From JAAFIP01 sp031367325 (GTDB taxonomy: Bacteria > Pseudomonadota > Gammaproteobacteria > Burkholderiales > Burkholderiaceae_C), in assembly GCA_031367325.1 (NCBI GenBank), contig JANLPQ010000035.1, forward strand, positions 1 to 64,000: a stretch of DNA of 64,000 nt, in the 5' to 3' direction. Shown here in pieces: positions 17,681-26,737 of this stretch. The translations under genes and the position numbers were made by a program. Position 1 is the stretch's first letter. Each line of letters begins with the position of its first letter. The notes under the pieces were generated by a model. It was not told the origin of the DNA, did no database searches, and was given only the letters and a program-made list of their open reading frames with translations.

Positions 17681-18850
17681 TTAAAAAAGACTTTTTAGCG
17701 CATCAAATGCCTCATGCATAGGATAGTGATGATTGCCGATAAAAAGACCGTTGCGATCAATGTGCTCAGCGTTCTTTAATGAACCGTGAACCTCTGAATC
17801 AAAGTATTTGACAACCTCATTTTTTGCAAAATTACCCGTAACGATCGGGCGGCATTCAAAACCAAGATCATTAAGTTTTTTAATCAAATCTTTACGCGTT
17901 AGATTACTGCCAGGGCGCACTACCAAGCTGAAACCAAACCAACTACTATCACCCATCTCTGCTTGAATAATAATGTCAGGATGTTCTGTCATTTGTTTCT
18001 GTAAAAGTGCACCATTCAGTCGTCTCTGCATAATCATCTCTGGCAAACGTTTGACTTGTTCTACGCCAATTGCTCCAGACATTTCAAGCGGTCGGACATT
18101 AAACCCCGGCAGTACGAAACGGTAAGATTCCTCAAAGGAATCATCACTTTTTTCAGCACATACAAGATTCTGCTTGGGCAAATTTCGAGTCCATCCGTGT
18201 GCACGCAAGGACAAAAGTATTTGATAAATTTCCTCGTCTTGTGTAACTATCAAACCCCCTTCCATGGTGGAAATATGGTGACTGAAAAAAGAGCTGAAAG
18301 TACCCATGATGCCAAAAGTACCAGCTTTCTTACCTTGGTAGCTAGCGCCCATGGATTCGCAGTTATCCTCAACCAGAATAATATTACGCCCACCAATAAT
18401 CTGGTCAATACGCGAGAAATCGTTAGGATTGCCCAACAAATTGACCGCCATAATGACACGAGTTTTATCCGTCACCGCTTGTTCTAACTGATCAAGATCA
18501 TAATTAAGAGTCTGCAGGTCTATGTCGACGAATTTTATTTTTAAACCATACTGGTATAGAGGATAGTAGGTAGTAGACCAAGAAACCGCTGGCACGATAA
18601 CTTCATCACCACGTTTAAGTTTTAATGAAGAATTCTTCGTATAAAACAGCGCCGCGATCATAAGCAGATTTGCCGATGAACCAGAATTAACCATTACACA
18701 ATATTGACTACCTATATATCTGGCGAAATCGCTTTCGAACGCTTTAACATTCGAACCCATTGTGTAGATACCCGACGCAATCACACGCTGTATAGAATCA
18801 AGCTCTTCTTTACCCCAAGAAGATGTGGCCAGTGGAAATTTGTGGTTCAC
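17681..18850 (-). CDS. colD: ColD-type GDP-4-keto-6-deoxymannose 3-dehydratase
   Basis: PLP-dependent DegT/DnrJ/EryC1-fold enzyme. In ordinary sugar aminotransferases of this fold a lysine binds PLP in a motif ending GEGG. Here the motif reads SFFSHHISTMEGG, with His191 at the lysine position, as in ColD and RfbH. This substitution marks a 3-dehydratase, predicted to remove the C3 hydroxyl of GDP-4-keto-6-deoxymannose using glutamate as amine donor. 389 residues. It overlaps the reductase gene by four bases and follows gmd and manC, giving the order expected for GDP-L-colitose synthesis. The activity is inferred from this motif and context. Confidence 0.82.
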   Translation of the reverse strand: MNHKFPLATSSWGKEELDSIQRVIASGIYTMGSNVKAFESDFARYIGSQYCVMVNSGSSANLLMIAALFYTKNSSLKLKRGDEVIVPAVSWSTTYYPLYQYGLKIKFVDIDLQTLNYDLDQLEQAVTDKTRVIMAVNLLGNPNDFSRIDQIIGGRNIILVEDNCESMGASYQGKKAGTFGIMGTFSSFFSHHISTMEGGLIVTQDEEIYQILLSLRAHGWTRNLPKQNLVCAEKSDDSFEESYRFVLPGFNVRPLEMSGAIGVEQVKRLPEMIMQRRLNGALLQKQMTEHPDIIIQAEMGDSSWFGFSLVVRPGSNLTRKDLIKKLNDLGFECRPIVTGNFAKNEVVKYFDSEVHGSLKNAEHIDRNGLFIGNHHYPMHEAFDALKSLF

Positions 18851-19788
18851 TGCTGCAGTTCCTTTAAATAATAAGTGTAGGTTTTTTCAATGCCAGCCTT
18901 CAGACTGTATGATGCAGTCCAACCCCATGAGTGCAGCTGTTTTATGCTGAGCAGCTTACGTTTCATGCCCACAGGTTTGGTTAGATCGTACACAAAATCT
19001 CCCGTGTAGCCGATAACGTCTGCAACCGTTCTATAGTAATCATTGACGCTATGATCGTGTCCTAAACCAACATTCATGCGCAAAGGCACCGCATCAAAAA
19101 ATTTTACTGCGCGCATTATGGCGTGCGCTAGATCGCCTGCATACATAAACTCGCGCCGCGCGGTACCATTACCCCATATCTCTACTGATTTTTGTTGTAA
19201 AACTTTAGCTTGGTGTACCTTATGAACGATTGCCGGCACTAGGTGGGAATGCGCAGGATCAAATTTATCGTAGCGACCGTAAATATTACAGGGTATCAGC
19301 GTTTTGTATTGGAGGGTATTGTCTTCACTCAACAAGTATTCACATAACCTCGTTGTCACTATTTTTGCAAGTGCATAGCCTTCATTTGTCGGCTCTAACT
19401 GTCCTGTGAGCACCATGTCTTCCGACATAGCATCCTCGTGATCACGCGGATACATACAAGAGCTACCTAAGTTGATAAAACGTTTAACGCCTGCAGCATG
19501 CGCCGCCAGTACTGTGTTGCGGCCCATATCTAGGTTATTTATCAAGTACTTTACTGGCTCACGTATATTGGCCTGAATTCCTCCGACTTTGCCCGCTGCG
19601 TGAATCACCATATCCGGTTTTTGCTCAGCCATGTAATGCCGCACTGAATCAAAATCAAGCAAATTCAACTCTGTACTACTAGGTTTTAGAACATCGTATG
19701 CGTTTACTGCGGGGTGATCCAAAATATTGCGCCCCACCATGCCACTTGCACCGGTCAGTAAAATTCTAATTTTGCGCATGTCAAGCAT
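18847..19788 (-). CDS. GDP-L-colitose/GDP-L-fucose synthase-like epimerase-reductase
   Basis: SDR protein related to GDP-fucose synthase (Fcl) and ColC; 3,5-epimerase/4-reductase acting on a GDP-4-keto-deoxyhexose with NADPH. LLTGASGMVGRN near the N-terminus binds the cofactor. The catalytic triad comes from GSSCMYP (Ser) and YALAK (Tyr, Lys), and the preceding VGGI motif is shared with Fcl. 313 residues from ATG 19788; a second ATG at 19779 is possible. Next to ColD it is more likely ColC than Fcl, but the sequence alone does not settle it. Confidence 0.82.
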   Translation of the reverse strand: MLDMRKIRILLTGASGMVGRNILDHPAVNAYDVLKPSSTELNLLDFDSVRHYMAEQKPDMVIHAAGKVGGIQANIREPVKYLINNLDMGRNTVLAAHAAGVKRFINLGSSCMYPRDHEDAMSEDMVLTGQLEPTNEGYALAKIVTTRLCEYLLSEDNTLQYKTLIPCNIYGRYDKFDPAHSHLVPAIVHKVHQAKVLQQKSVEIWGNGTARREFMYAGDLAHAIMRAVKFFDAVPLRMNVGLGHDHSVNDYYRTVADVIGYTGDFVYDLTKPVGMKRKLLSIKQLHSWGWTASYSLKAGIEKTYTYYLKELQQ

Positions 19789-19793
19789 TTAAC

Positions 19794-20888
19794 TTATTCG
19801 TGGTGATTGAAATTGACGTAGCCATTCTTCTTGACGAATTCATCACGCTCAGCAATTTTAAAATCTTCACGCACCATTTCAACCACCAGCTCTTTAAAAG
19901 CGGTTTTAGGCACCCAGCCTAGTTTATTTCTTGCCTTGCTAGCGTCGCCTAACAAAGTTTCTACCTCGGTAGGCCTGAAGTAACGCGGGTCTATGCTGAC
20001 GATGCATTTGCCTGCTGCGTTATAGCCTTTTTCGTCTACGCCTGTGCCGCGCCAAGTAATTGGCATGGTCAACTCGGCTGCGGCTGCGTTGACGAAATCT
20101 CTCACACTGTATTGGGTACCGGTTGCGATAACGAAATCTTCGGGTTGGTCTTGCTGCAACATCAACCACATCATTTCTACATAGTCGCGGGCGTGGCCCC
20201 AGTCGCGCAGGGCGTCCATATTGCCAAGGTACAAGCATTCTTGCAAACCTAGCTTTACGCGCGCTAAGGCGCGGGTAATCTTGCGCGTGACAAAGGTCTC
20301 GCCGCGGACGGGGGACTCATGGTTAAACAGTATGCCGTTGCAGGCATACATGCCATACGCTTCGCGGTAGTTGACCGTAATCCAATAGGCATACAGCTTA
20401 GCTACTGCGTACGGGCTGCGCGGATAAAACGGTGTGGTTTCTTTTTGCGGAGTTTCTTGCACTAGGCCATACAGCTCAGAGGTCGATGCTTGGTAAAAAC
20501 GCGTCTTTTTTTGCAGCCCTAAGATACGCATGGCCTCCAGCACGCGCAGTGGGCCTAAGGCATCAGAGTTTGCCGTGTATTCAGGCTCTTCAAAAGACAC
20601 GGCTACGTGGCTTTGTGCGGCTAAGTTGTAGATTTCATCGGGCTGCACTTTTTGGATAATCTGTGTCAAGCTGGATGAATCTGTCATGTCACCATGGTGC
20701 AAAAAGAACGGTTTGCCGTGTTCGTGCGTGTCATGGAAAAGATGGTCAATACGTGCTGTGTTAAACAACGACGTACGGCGCTTAATGCCATGCACTTCGT
20801 AGCCTTTGTTCAATAAAAACTCAGCAAGATAGGCACCGTCTTGGCCAGTGACGCCGGTAATGAGCGCTGTTTTTTTAATCTCTGCCAT
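19794..20888 (-). CDS. gmd: GDP-mannose 4,6-dehydratase
   Basis: Converts GDP-D-mannose to GDP-4-keto-6-deoxy-D-mannose, the precursor of fucose, rhamnose, perosamine and colitose. ALITGVTGQDGAYLAEFL is the family N-terminus; STSELYG and SPYAVAKLYAYW supply the catalytic residues. 364 residues, normal. Its start lies inside the end of manC (14-base overlap), so it is co-translated with the enzyme that makes its substrate. Visibly more GC-rich than colD and fkbM downstream. Confidence 0.95.
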   Translation of the reverse strand: MAEIKKTALITGVTGQDGAYLAEFLLNKGYEVHGIKRRTSLFNTARIDHLFHDTHEHGKPFFLHHGDMTDSSSLTQIIQKVQPDEIYNLAAQSHVAVSFEEPEYTANSDALGPLRVLEAMRILGLQKKTRFYQASTSELYGLVQETPQKETTPFYPRSPYAVAKLYAYWITVNYREAYGMYACNGILFNHESPVRGETFVTRKITRALARVKLGLQECLYLGNMDALRDWGHARDYVEMMWLMLQQDQPEDFVIATGTQYSVRDFVNAAAAELTMPITWRGTGVDEKGYNAAGKCIVSIDPRYFRPTEVETLLGDASKARNKLGWVPKTAFKELVVEMVREDFKIAERDEFVKKNGYVNFNHHE

Positions 20889-22278
20889 GGGTATCTTTCA
20901 TACGTTCGATATCGTCCTCGGCCAGATAAGCGCCCGAGCGCACTTCGATAATCTCAAGTTCATCATTACCTGCGTTGCTAAGCTGGTGGGCCTGGCCTAT
21001 CTGAATAGTCATTGACTGGTTCTCGCAAAGAACGATAACCTCATTATCGCGGGTTACTTGTGCTGTGCCTTTAATCACTATCCAATGCTCAGCCCGCTGG
21101 TGGTGCACCTGCAGGCTGAGGCTGCAGCCAGGTTTAACCAGCACGCGCTTGACTTCAAAGTGTGCACCTTGGTCCAAGGTGTCTGACCAGCCCCAAGGTC
21201 TGGTCACTTTGCGGTGCAGTACCGATTCTGTATGGTCTAGCGCTTCTAGCTGCTCTACAACCTGCTTCATATTTTCAACCTGATCGCGGTGCGCTATAAG
21301 TACCGCATCTACGGTATCTACTATTACGGCGTCTTGTATGCCTAATGTCACCACGGTTCTGTGCGGCGCATGAATGTAGGTGTTGCCCGTGTTTATAGCT
21401 ACGCCTTTACCTATAATACGGTTGCCTGCACTATCAGGCGCTGTCAACTGCGCTACGGCGTCCCAGCTGCCCACATCGCTCCATCGGCCCGCAAACGGCA
21501 CCACGGCCACTTGGGGGTGCCGCTCTAGTATGGCGTAGTCGATACTCTGGCTGCGGGTGGCGCTAAAACTGTGCGGCTCGGGCCGTACAAAGCTGTGCTG
21601 GCCCATTTTTTCATACTGCGCGGCTTGGTGCGCGGCGCGGCAGCTTTGCAAAATGTCGGGCGCGTAGTTTGCAAACGCGTCAATTAACACGCTAGGCTTG
21701 ACTAAAAAAATACCTGCATTCCAAAGCACATCGTCTTGCAGCAACATTTTTTGCGCAGCAGCCAACGCGGGTTTTTCGATAAATTTTTGAACAGCAAAAC
21801 TACCGTCGCAGCGCGCAGCACCTTTGGCTATGTAGCCATAGCCCGTGCTGGGAAATGTGGGAACCACACCAAAAGTGACGATGGCCCCAGCATTGGCCGC
21901 AGATACTCCACTTTTGACCATTGCTGCAAAACCTTGCGCGTCAGGTATGTGGTGGTCGGCAGGGCAAAAAAGCAGCAGGCTATCGGCTGGTGCGCCCAGC
22001 GCTGCCATCAGCATGGCCGCCGCAGTGCCTCTGGCTGTGGGTTCCAAAATGACAGTGCCGGTAACTTGGGCAGCGTCCATCGCCTCTGCCACTAGAAACC
22101 GATGCTCTTCTGCGCTAATACATACCACCTGCTGGCTTAGCAGCGCCGCGCGGTCCAGCGTGGTTTGCAACAGGCTTTTGTCGCCGATTAAAGGGGCAAA
22201 TTGCTTGGGTAGGCTTCTGCGGCTGAGTGGCCACAGCCTGGTGCCCGCGCCGCCACAGAGAATAACAGGGGTGATCAT
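20875..22278 (-). CDS. manC: Mannose-1-phosphate guanylyltransferase / mannose-6-phosphate isomerase
   Basis: Type II bifunctional enzyme making GDP-mannose. LCGGAGTRLWPLSR at the N-terminus is the nucleotidyltransferase loop, FIEKP follows, and the C-terminal cupin with SLQVHHQRAEHWIV is the isomerase part. ATG at 22278 gives 467 residues and places the signature directly at the N-terminus; a longer TTG-started form (22326) adds a non-conserved extension. First gene of the leftward arm, divergent from the WbpV-like gene with 93 bases between. No manB is seen in the window. Confidence 0.92.
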   Translation of the reverse strand: MITPVILCGGAGTRLWPLSRRSLPKQFAPLIGDKSLLQTTLDRAALLSQQVVCISAEEHRFLVAEAMDAAQVTGTVILEPTARGTAAAMLMAALGAPADSLLLFCPADHHIPDAQGFAAMVKSGVSAANAGAIVTFGVVPTFPSTGYGYIAKGAARCDGSFAVQKFIEKPALAAAQKMLLQDDVLWNAGIFLVKPSVLIDAFANYAPDILQSCRAAHQAAQYEKMGQHSFVRPEPHSFSATRSQSIDYAILERHPQVAVVPFAGRWSDVGSWDAVAQLTAPDSAGNRIIGKGVAINTGNTYIHAPHRTVVTLGIQDAVIVDTVDAVLIAHRDQVENMKQVVEQLEALDHTESVLHRKVTRPWGWSDTLDQGAHFEVKRVLVKPGCSLSLQVHHQRAEHWIVIKGTAQVTRDNEVIVLCENQSMTIQIGQAHQLSNAGNDELEIIEVRSGAYLAEDDIERMKDTHGRD

Positions 22279-22371
22279 TGGCCTAGATTCTACTTGCGCT
22301 GTGGACTGGGCCGATGCGTCCGACAACCCATTGAGAGTTGAACCGTGGCGGCTAATGTCATACTTGGATGC

Positions 22372-23334
22372 ATGAAGATATTAATCACAGGTGCCTCTGG
22401 CTTTGTAGGGGCGGCTGCAACCTGCACGTTTGATGCCAAAGGCTGGGACGTTCTGGCACAGTCGCGGCAGCCGGGCCGCACTACACCAGCCAACACGCGC
22501 ATCAAGCATGTCACAGCCCAGCTGGCCGACCTTGCCGCGCTGGCAACACACCTGCGCGGCGCGCAGGCCGTGCTGCACACTGCCGCGCGGGTGCACCAGG
22601 TCAGCGACAGCGCAAGCAACCCATTGCAGCTGTACCGCCAGGTTAATAGCGAACAAACGTTGGCTTTGGCCCTTTTGGCAGCCCAGCAGGGCGTAAAACG
22701 CTTTGTTTTTTTAAGCTCGGTCAAAGTTAACGGGGAATGGTCTGCACCAGGGCAGCCTTTAACGGCTGACGGCCCCACCCAGCCTACCGACCCCTACGGT
22801 ATCAGCAAATGCGAGGCCGAGGCAGGCCTGCGGGCTATGGCGCTGCAAACGGGCATGGAGGTGGTGATCGTCCGCCCGCCTTTGGTCTACGGCCCGGGCG
22901 TAAAAGCCAACTTTTTAACCATGATGCAGTGGCTGCAACGTGGCATCCCCCTGCCACTAGGCGCTATACATAACCAGCGCAGTTTAGTAGGGCTGGGTAA
23001 TTTGGTCGATTTGCTGGAAAAATCCTGCACACACCCGGCGGCGGCCAATCAAACGTTTTTGGCCAGTGATGGGCATGATGTGTCGATCACAGAGCTTTTG
23101 TATGCGCTGGCCTACGCGCTCAAGGTCAAACCCCACTTGATTCCAGTACCGCAAGCGGTGCTGCAAGGCATTTTGTCGTTATTAGGGCGCAAAGGTATGG
23201 CCCAGCGCCTGTGTGGCAATTTGGCAGTAGATATTGAAAAAACCTGCACTCTGCTGGACTGGGCACCGCCCTACACGCTGGCCCAGGGCTTAGAGGCTAC
23301 TGCGGGGCATTATTTGGCGACCAGGCAGCCGTAG
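22372..23334 (+). CDS. WbpV-like NAD-dependent sugar 4-reductase/epimerase
   Basis: SDR nucleotide-sugar enzyme. ILITGASGFVGAAA binds the cofactor; Y-x3-K is in DPYGISKCEAEAG. The segment RPPLVYGPGVKANF and the following PLPLGAIHNQRSLV strongly recall WbpV-type proteins, which reduce the 4-keto product of a WbpM-like dehydratase to UDP-FucNAc or UDP-QuiNAc. 320 residues from ATG 22372; an upstream TTG-type start is less likely. It sits at the opposite end of the locus from the WbpM-like gene, so one pathway brackets the locus. Confidence 0.8.
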   Translation: MKILITGASGFVGAAATCTFDAKGWDVLAQSRQPGRTTPANTRIKHVTAQLADLAALATHLRGAQAVLHTAARVHQVSDSASNPLQLYRQVNSEQTLALALLAAQQGVKRFVFLSSVKVNGEWSAPGQPLTADGPTQPTDPYGISKCEAEAGLRAMALQTGMEVVIVRPPLVYGPGVKANFLTMMQWLQRGIPLPLGAIHNQRSLVGLGNLVDLLEKSCTHPAAANQTFLASDGHDVSITELLYALAYALKVKPHLIPVPQAVLQGILSLLGRKGMAQRLCGNLAVDIEKTCTLLDWAPPYTLAQGLEATAGHYLATRQP

Positions 23335-23480
23335 CGGCAACCTAGTCGCCGCCCAAGGTGCCAGCCACTTAAAATACTGGTTTAGACATATTCTTGCCAG
23401 TAGCGGTTACCGGTAGGCCTGCGCTGCAGAACCTGAGATAACCGCCCCATTTTGACGACTTTATTGCATCAGCGCGCTTT

Positions 23481-25088
23481 ATGAACACGACCACCCACCC
23501 CGCTCCAGACACCACGCCAGTTACCACAACCGCCCCGGCCCCAGAACCCCAAGACGAAAACAAGCTGATTGCTGAGCGACGCAGCAAACTACAGGCTATT
23601 CGCGCGGTGCAGTCTGCTGGCGGGCCTGTGGCTTTTCCAAACGACTTTAAACCTGCTGACACTGCCGCTGCACTGCACGCCCAATACGGCAGCATCGACA
23701 TGCCGGGCAGCGACGATGCAGCCCAGAGCGCCTGCGTAGCGGGCCGCATGATGCTCAAGCGCGTGATGGGCAAGGCCAGCTTTGCCACAGTGCAAGACGG
23801 TTCTGCAGGCTTGGGCACCCACCGCATTCAGTTGTACGTGAGCAAAGACGCCATTGGTGAAGAAGCCTACGAGGCGTTTAAGCACTGGGATTTGGGCGAC
23901 ATCTTGGGTGCTGAAGGTAAGCTGTTTAAAACCAAAACCGGCGAACTCACCATCAAAGTCACCTCCATCCGGCTGCTGACCAAAAGCTTGCGGCCGCTGC
24001 CCGATAAATTCCACGGCATTGCCGACCTCGAGGTGAAATACCGCCAACGCTATGTCGATTTGATTACCGACGAAATGGCGCGTGAACGTTTTCGCGCACG
24101 CAGCAAAGCCGTCACGTCGATGCGCAACTTTATGGTGGACCACGGCTTTTTAGAGGTGGAAACACCCATGCTGCACCCCATACCCGGGGGAGCGAACGCC
24201 AAACCGTTTAGCACGCACCACAACGCGCTAGACCAAGAAATGTTCTTGCGCATCGCGCCCGAGCTGTACTTAAAGCGCTTGGTGGTGGGCGGTTTTGACC
24301 GCGTGTTTGAGATCAACCGCAACTTTCGCAACGAAGGTATTAGCGTGCGGCACAACCCCGAATTTACGATGATGGAGTTCTACGCCGCGTACTGGAACTA
24401 CCAAGACCTGATGCAGTACACCGAGGCATTGATTCGCGACGTGGCGATGAAGGCCACAGGCAGCTTGCAGCTTACCTATAGTGGCAAACCGGTAGATTTG
24501 GCGCAGCCATTTGAGCGTTTGTCCATCCGCGATGCCATCGTTAAATATACCGATGCTGGCCAACAGTTACCAGACAACACAGGCGTTGCGGTTGACAACA
24601 AAGAATGGCTCACCAACGCCCTGCGCAAGCTAGGGCATAAAGAAGACGCTAGCAAATTAGCAGCGCGCAGCCTGGCGTCGCTGCAGGTTCTGTACTTTGA
24701 GGAAACTGTTGAAGACAAGCTGTGGCAGCCCACATTTATCTGCGAGCACCCTACCGAGATTTCGCCATTGGCCCGTGCTAACGACAACAATCCTGAGATT
24801 ACCGAACGCTTTGAGCTGTACATTACGGGCCGTGAATTTGGCAATGGATTTAGTGAGCTCAACGACGCTGAAGAACAAGCTGCGCGCTTTGCCGCCCAAG
24901 TTAACGCCAAAGACGGCGGTGACGATGAGGCCATGTACCACGACCACGACTTTGTCCGCGCGCTGGAATACGGCATGCCGCCCACCGGCGGCTGCGGCAT
25001 TGGCATTGACCGCCTGATGATGCTGCTGACCGACAGCCCCAGCATCCGCGATATTATTTTGTTCCCTGCGTTAAAGCGCGAGGTTTGA
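23481..25088 (+). CDS. lysS: Lysyl-tRNA synthetase, class II
   Basis: Charges tRNA-Lys. Anticodon-binding OB domain in the N-terminal third, then the class II core: motif 2 in FRNEGISVRHNPEFTMMEFY (about residues 285-304) and motif 3 in GCGIGIDRLMMLLTD near the C-terminus. 535 residues, about 30 longer than the E. coli enzyme because of a Thr/Pro-rich N-terminal extension before DENKLIAERR. ATG start. Housekeeping gene at the right edge of the glycan locus. Confidence 0.96.
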   Translation: MNTTTHPAPDTTPVTTTAPAPEPQDENKLIAERRSKLQAIRAVQSAGGPVAFPNDFKPADTAAALHAQYGSIDMPGSDDAAQSACVAGRMMLKRVMGKASFATVQDGSAGLGTHRIQLYVSKDAIGEEAYEAFKHWDLGDILGAEGKLFKTKTGELTIKVTSIRLLTKSLRPLPDKFHGIADLEVKYRQRYVDLITDEMARERFRARSKAVTSMRNFMVDHGFLEVETPMLHPIPGGANAKPFSTHHNALDQEMFLRIAPELYLKRLVVGGFDRVFEINRNFRNEGISVRHNPEFTMMEFYAAYWNYQDLMQYTEALIRDVAMKATGSLQLTYSGKPVDLAQPFERLSIRDAIVKYTDAGQQLPDNTGVAVDNKEWLTNALRKLGHKEDASKLAARSLASLQVLYFEETVEDKLWQPTFICEHPTEISPLARANDNNPEITERFELYITGREFGNGFSELNDAEEQAARFAAQVNAKDGGDDEAMYHDHDFVRALEYGMPPTGGCGIGIDRLMMLLTDSPSIRDIILFPALKREV

Positions 25089-25102
25089 AGGGAGCTGGTT
25101 CT

Positions 25103-25741
25103 ATGACCCTGCACATCGACATCGCCAGCGACATCGTCTGCCCTTGGTGCTATATCGGCAAACGCCACCTAGAGCAGGCGCTAGAGCTGTTTGCCGACGA
25201 ATACCCGAATGCTGATACGCCCACCATCGCCTGGCTGCCGTTTCAGCTTAACCCCGACATGCCGCTGCAAGGTATGTCGCGGGATGAATACGTAGAACGC
25301 AAATTTGGCCGCCCCGCGCACGAGGTATACGAGCGGGTGCGCACCGCCGGCGAGGCGGTAAATTTGCCGTTTGCATTCGACAGCATCGAGCGCCAGCCTA
25401 ACACCAGCAAAGCGCATGCATTAGTCGAGCTGGCAACGCAGTACGATTTGCAGTCGCAAGTTAAAGAGGCTTTGATGCACGCCTACTTTTGCGACGGCGC
25501 AGACCTGACCGACGACGCCGAGCTGGGCAGCATCGCCACCCGCTGCGGCCTGCCGGTGCAAGCCGTTATTGCGCAGCTGCAAGACCCGGCGGCGCTCGCG
25601 CGTGTAGCTCAGCAAGATGCACGCCTGCGCGAGCTAGGCATTACCGGTGTGCCGTTTTTTATATTCAACCAAAAAATAGTTTTATCAGGCGCGCAACCGC
25701 CCGAGGCGCTGCTAGAGGCCATGGTGCAAGCACTGGACTAA
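25103..25741 (+). CDS. DsbA-family (FrnE-like) cytoplasmic thiol oxidoreductase
   Basis: Thioredoxin-fold DSBA domain protein without signal peptide, so probably cytoplasmic. Active-site CPWC at residues 13-16 right after the first strand, and the cis-proline loop GITGVPFFIF near the C-terminus. 212 residues, the usual FrnE/2-hydroxychromene-isomerase-like size. ATG 25103 follows AAGGGAG with good spacing, and an earlier in-frame start overlaps lysS. Physiological substrate unknown. Confidence 0.88.
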   Translation: MTLHIDIASDIVCPWCYIGKRHLEQALELFADEYPNADTPTIAWLPFQLNPDMPLQGMSRDEYVERKFGRPAHEVYERVRTAGEAVNLPFAFDSIERQPNTSKAHALVELATQYDLQSQVKEALMHAYFCDGADLTDDAELGSIATRCGLPVQAVIAQLQDPAALARVAQQDARLRELGITGVPFFIFNQKIVLSGAQPPEALLEAMVQALD

Positions 25742-25808
25742 CCGCGCAATCATGCCTAAACACCCGTTTTAGCATGTATTTTTTTATAACAAATCGGCTG
25801 TTCAGGCC

Positions 25809-25844
25809 GTAGAACCTGCTCAACCAGCTATGAAATTAATAGTA
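25809..25844 (-). repeat. TAGCTGCTTGAGCA-family repeat spanning a gene start
   Basis: Reverse-oriented copy of the dispersed repeat (CTGCTCAACCAGCT followed by ATGAAATTAATAGT). The start codon of the alpha/beta hydrolase and its first five codons (MKLIV) lie inside the repeat. The same arrangement occurs at recJ (59484). No Shine-Dalgarno is visible in either. Confidence 0.8.
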
Positions 25845-26717
25845 AACGGTATCACATTAGAAGTAGAAGACACGGGCGGCGCAGGCACGCCGGTGCTGCT
25901 GATTATGGGCTTGGGCATGCAGCTGACCGCCTGGCCGCCCGCGATGGTGCAAGGCTTAGCCGACGCTGGCTACCGCGTGATTCGGTTTGATAACCGCGAC
26001 ATTGGCCTGTCCCAGCACTTTGACCATTTGCGTGCACCTAACTTGGTGTTAGCCGCCATTAAGCACCGCCTGGGCATTGCCATTAAGCCGCCTTACAGCC
26101 TGCAAGACATGGCCACCGATGCACTGGGCGTGCTAGATGCGCTGGGCATTGCACAAGCCCACATCGTCGGCGCGTCGATGGGCGGCATGATCGCGCAACG
26201 CGTAGCCTTAACCGCCCCACAACGCACCCTTAGCCTCACCAGCATCATGAGCACCAGCGGCGCGCGCAACTTGCCGCAGCCCAGGCCAGCTGTCATGCGC
26301 GCACTGATGTCGCGCCCTAAGGCTAACGACACTGCGGCGCTCATAGCCCACGGCGTACGCTTGTTTAACATCATCGGCAGCCCCGGCTTCCTCACCGACC
26401 CGCGCATGATGCACGACCGCGTAGCCGCCAGTCTGGCCCGCAGCAACCACCCCGCGGGATCGATGCGCCAGATGGTGGCCATTGCTGCCGACAGCACCCG
26501 GGCCGAGCTATTGCGCAGCCTGCGCAGCCCCACGCTGGTGCTGCATGGCAGGGCAGACCCGCTGGTACCGTTCGCTTGCGGCGAAGACACAGCGCGCCGC
26601 ATACCCGGCGCGCAGCTGGTGGGTATTGACGGTATGGGGCACGACCTGGCACCCGGCGTGATTGCCGCGCTGCTGCCGCATATGCTGCCCTTTTTAGCAG
26701 AGCACCTCCCTACTTAA
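25830..26717 (+). CDS. Alpha/beta-fold hydrolase
   Basis: Serine hydrolase of unknown substrate. Oxyanion region LLIMGLGMQLTAW (about residues 23-35), nucleophile elbow GASMGG (about 113-118), acid in HGRADPLVP (about 240-248) and catalytic His in GMGHDL (about 272-277) give an intact triad. The sequence resembles the TesE/epoxide-hydrolase-like group common in comamonads. 295 residues. Its start codon and residues 1-5 (MKLIV) come from a copy of the dispersed repeat. Followed after 20 bases by queF. Confidence 0.88.
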   Translation: MKLIVNGITLEVEDTGGAGTPVLLIMGLGMQLTAWPPAMVQGLADAGYRVIRFDNRDIGLSQHFDHLRAPNLVLAAIKHRLGIAIKPPYSLQDMATDALGVLDALGIAQAHIVGASMGGMIAQRVALTAPQRTLSLTSIMSTSGARNLPQPRPAVMRALMSRPKANDTAALIAHGVRLFNIIGSPGFLTDPRMMHDRVAASLARSNHPAGSMRQMVAIAADSTRAELLRSLRSPTLVLHGRADPLVPFACGEDTARRIPGAQLVGIDGMGHDLAPGVIAALLPHMLPFLAEHLPT

Positions 26718-26737
26718 AGTAAGGCTAGAACCAACTT

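Noticed and set aside
24476..25168. 230-codon antisense frame in lysS
   Set aside because: Antisense to conserved class II synthetase motifs; typical shadow in high-GC coding sequence.
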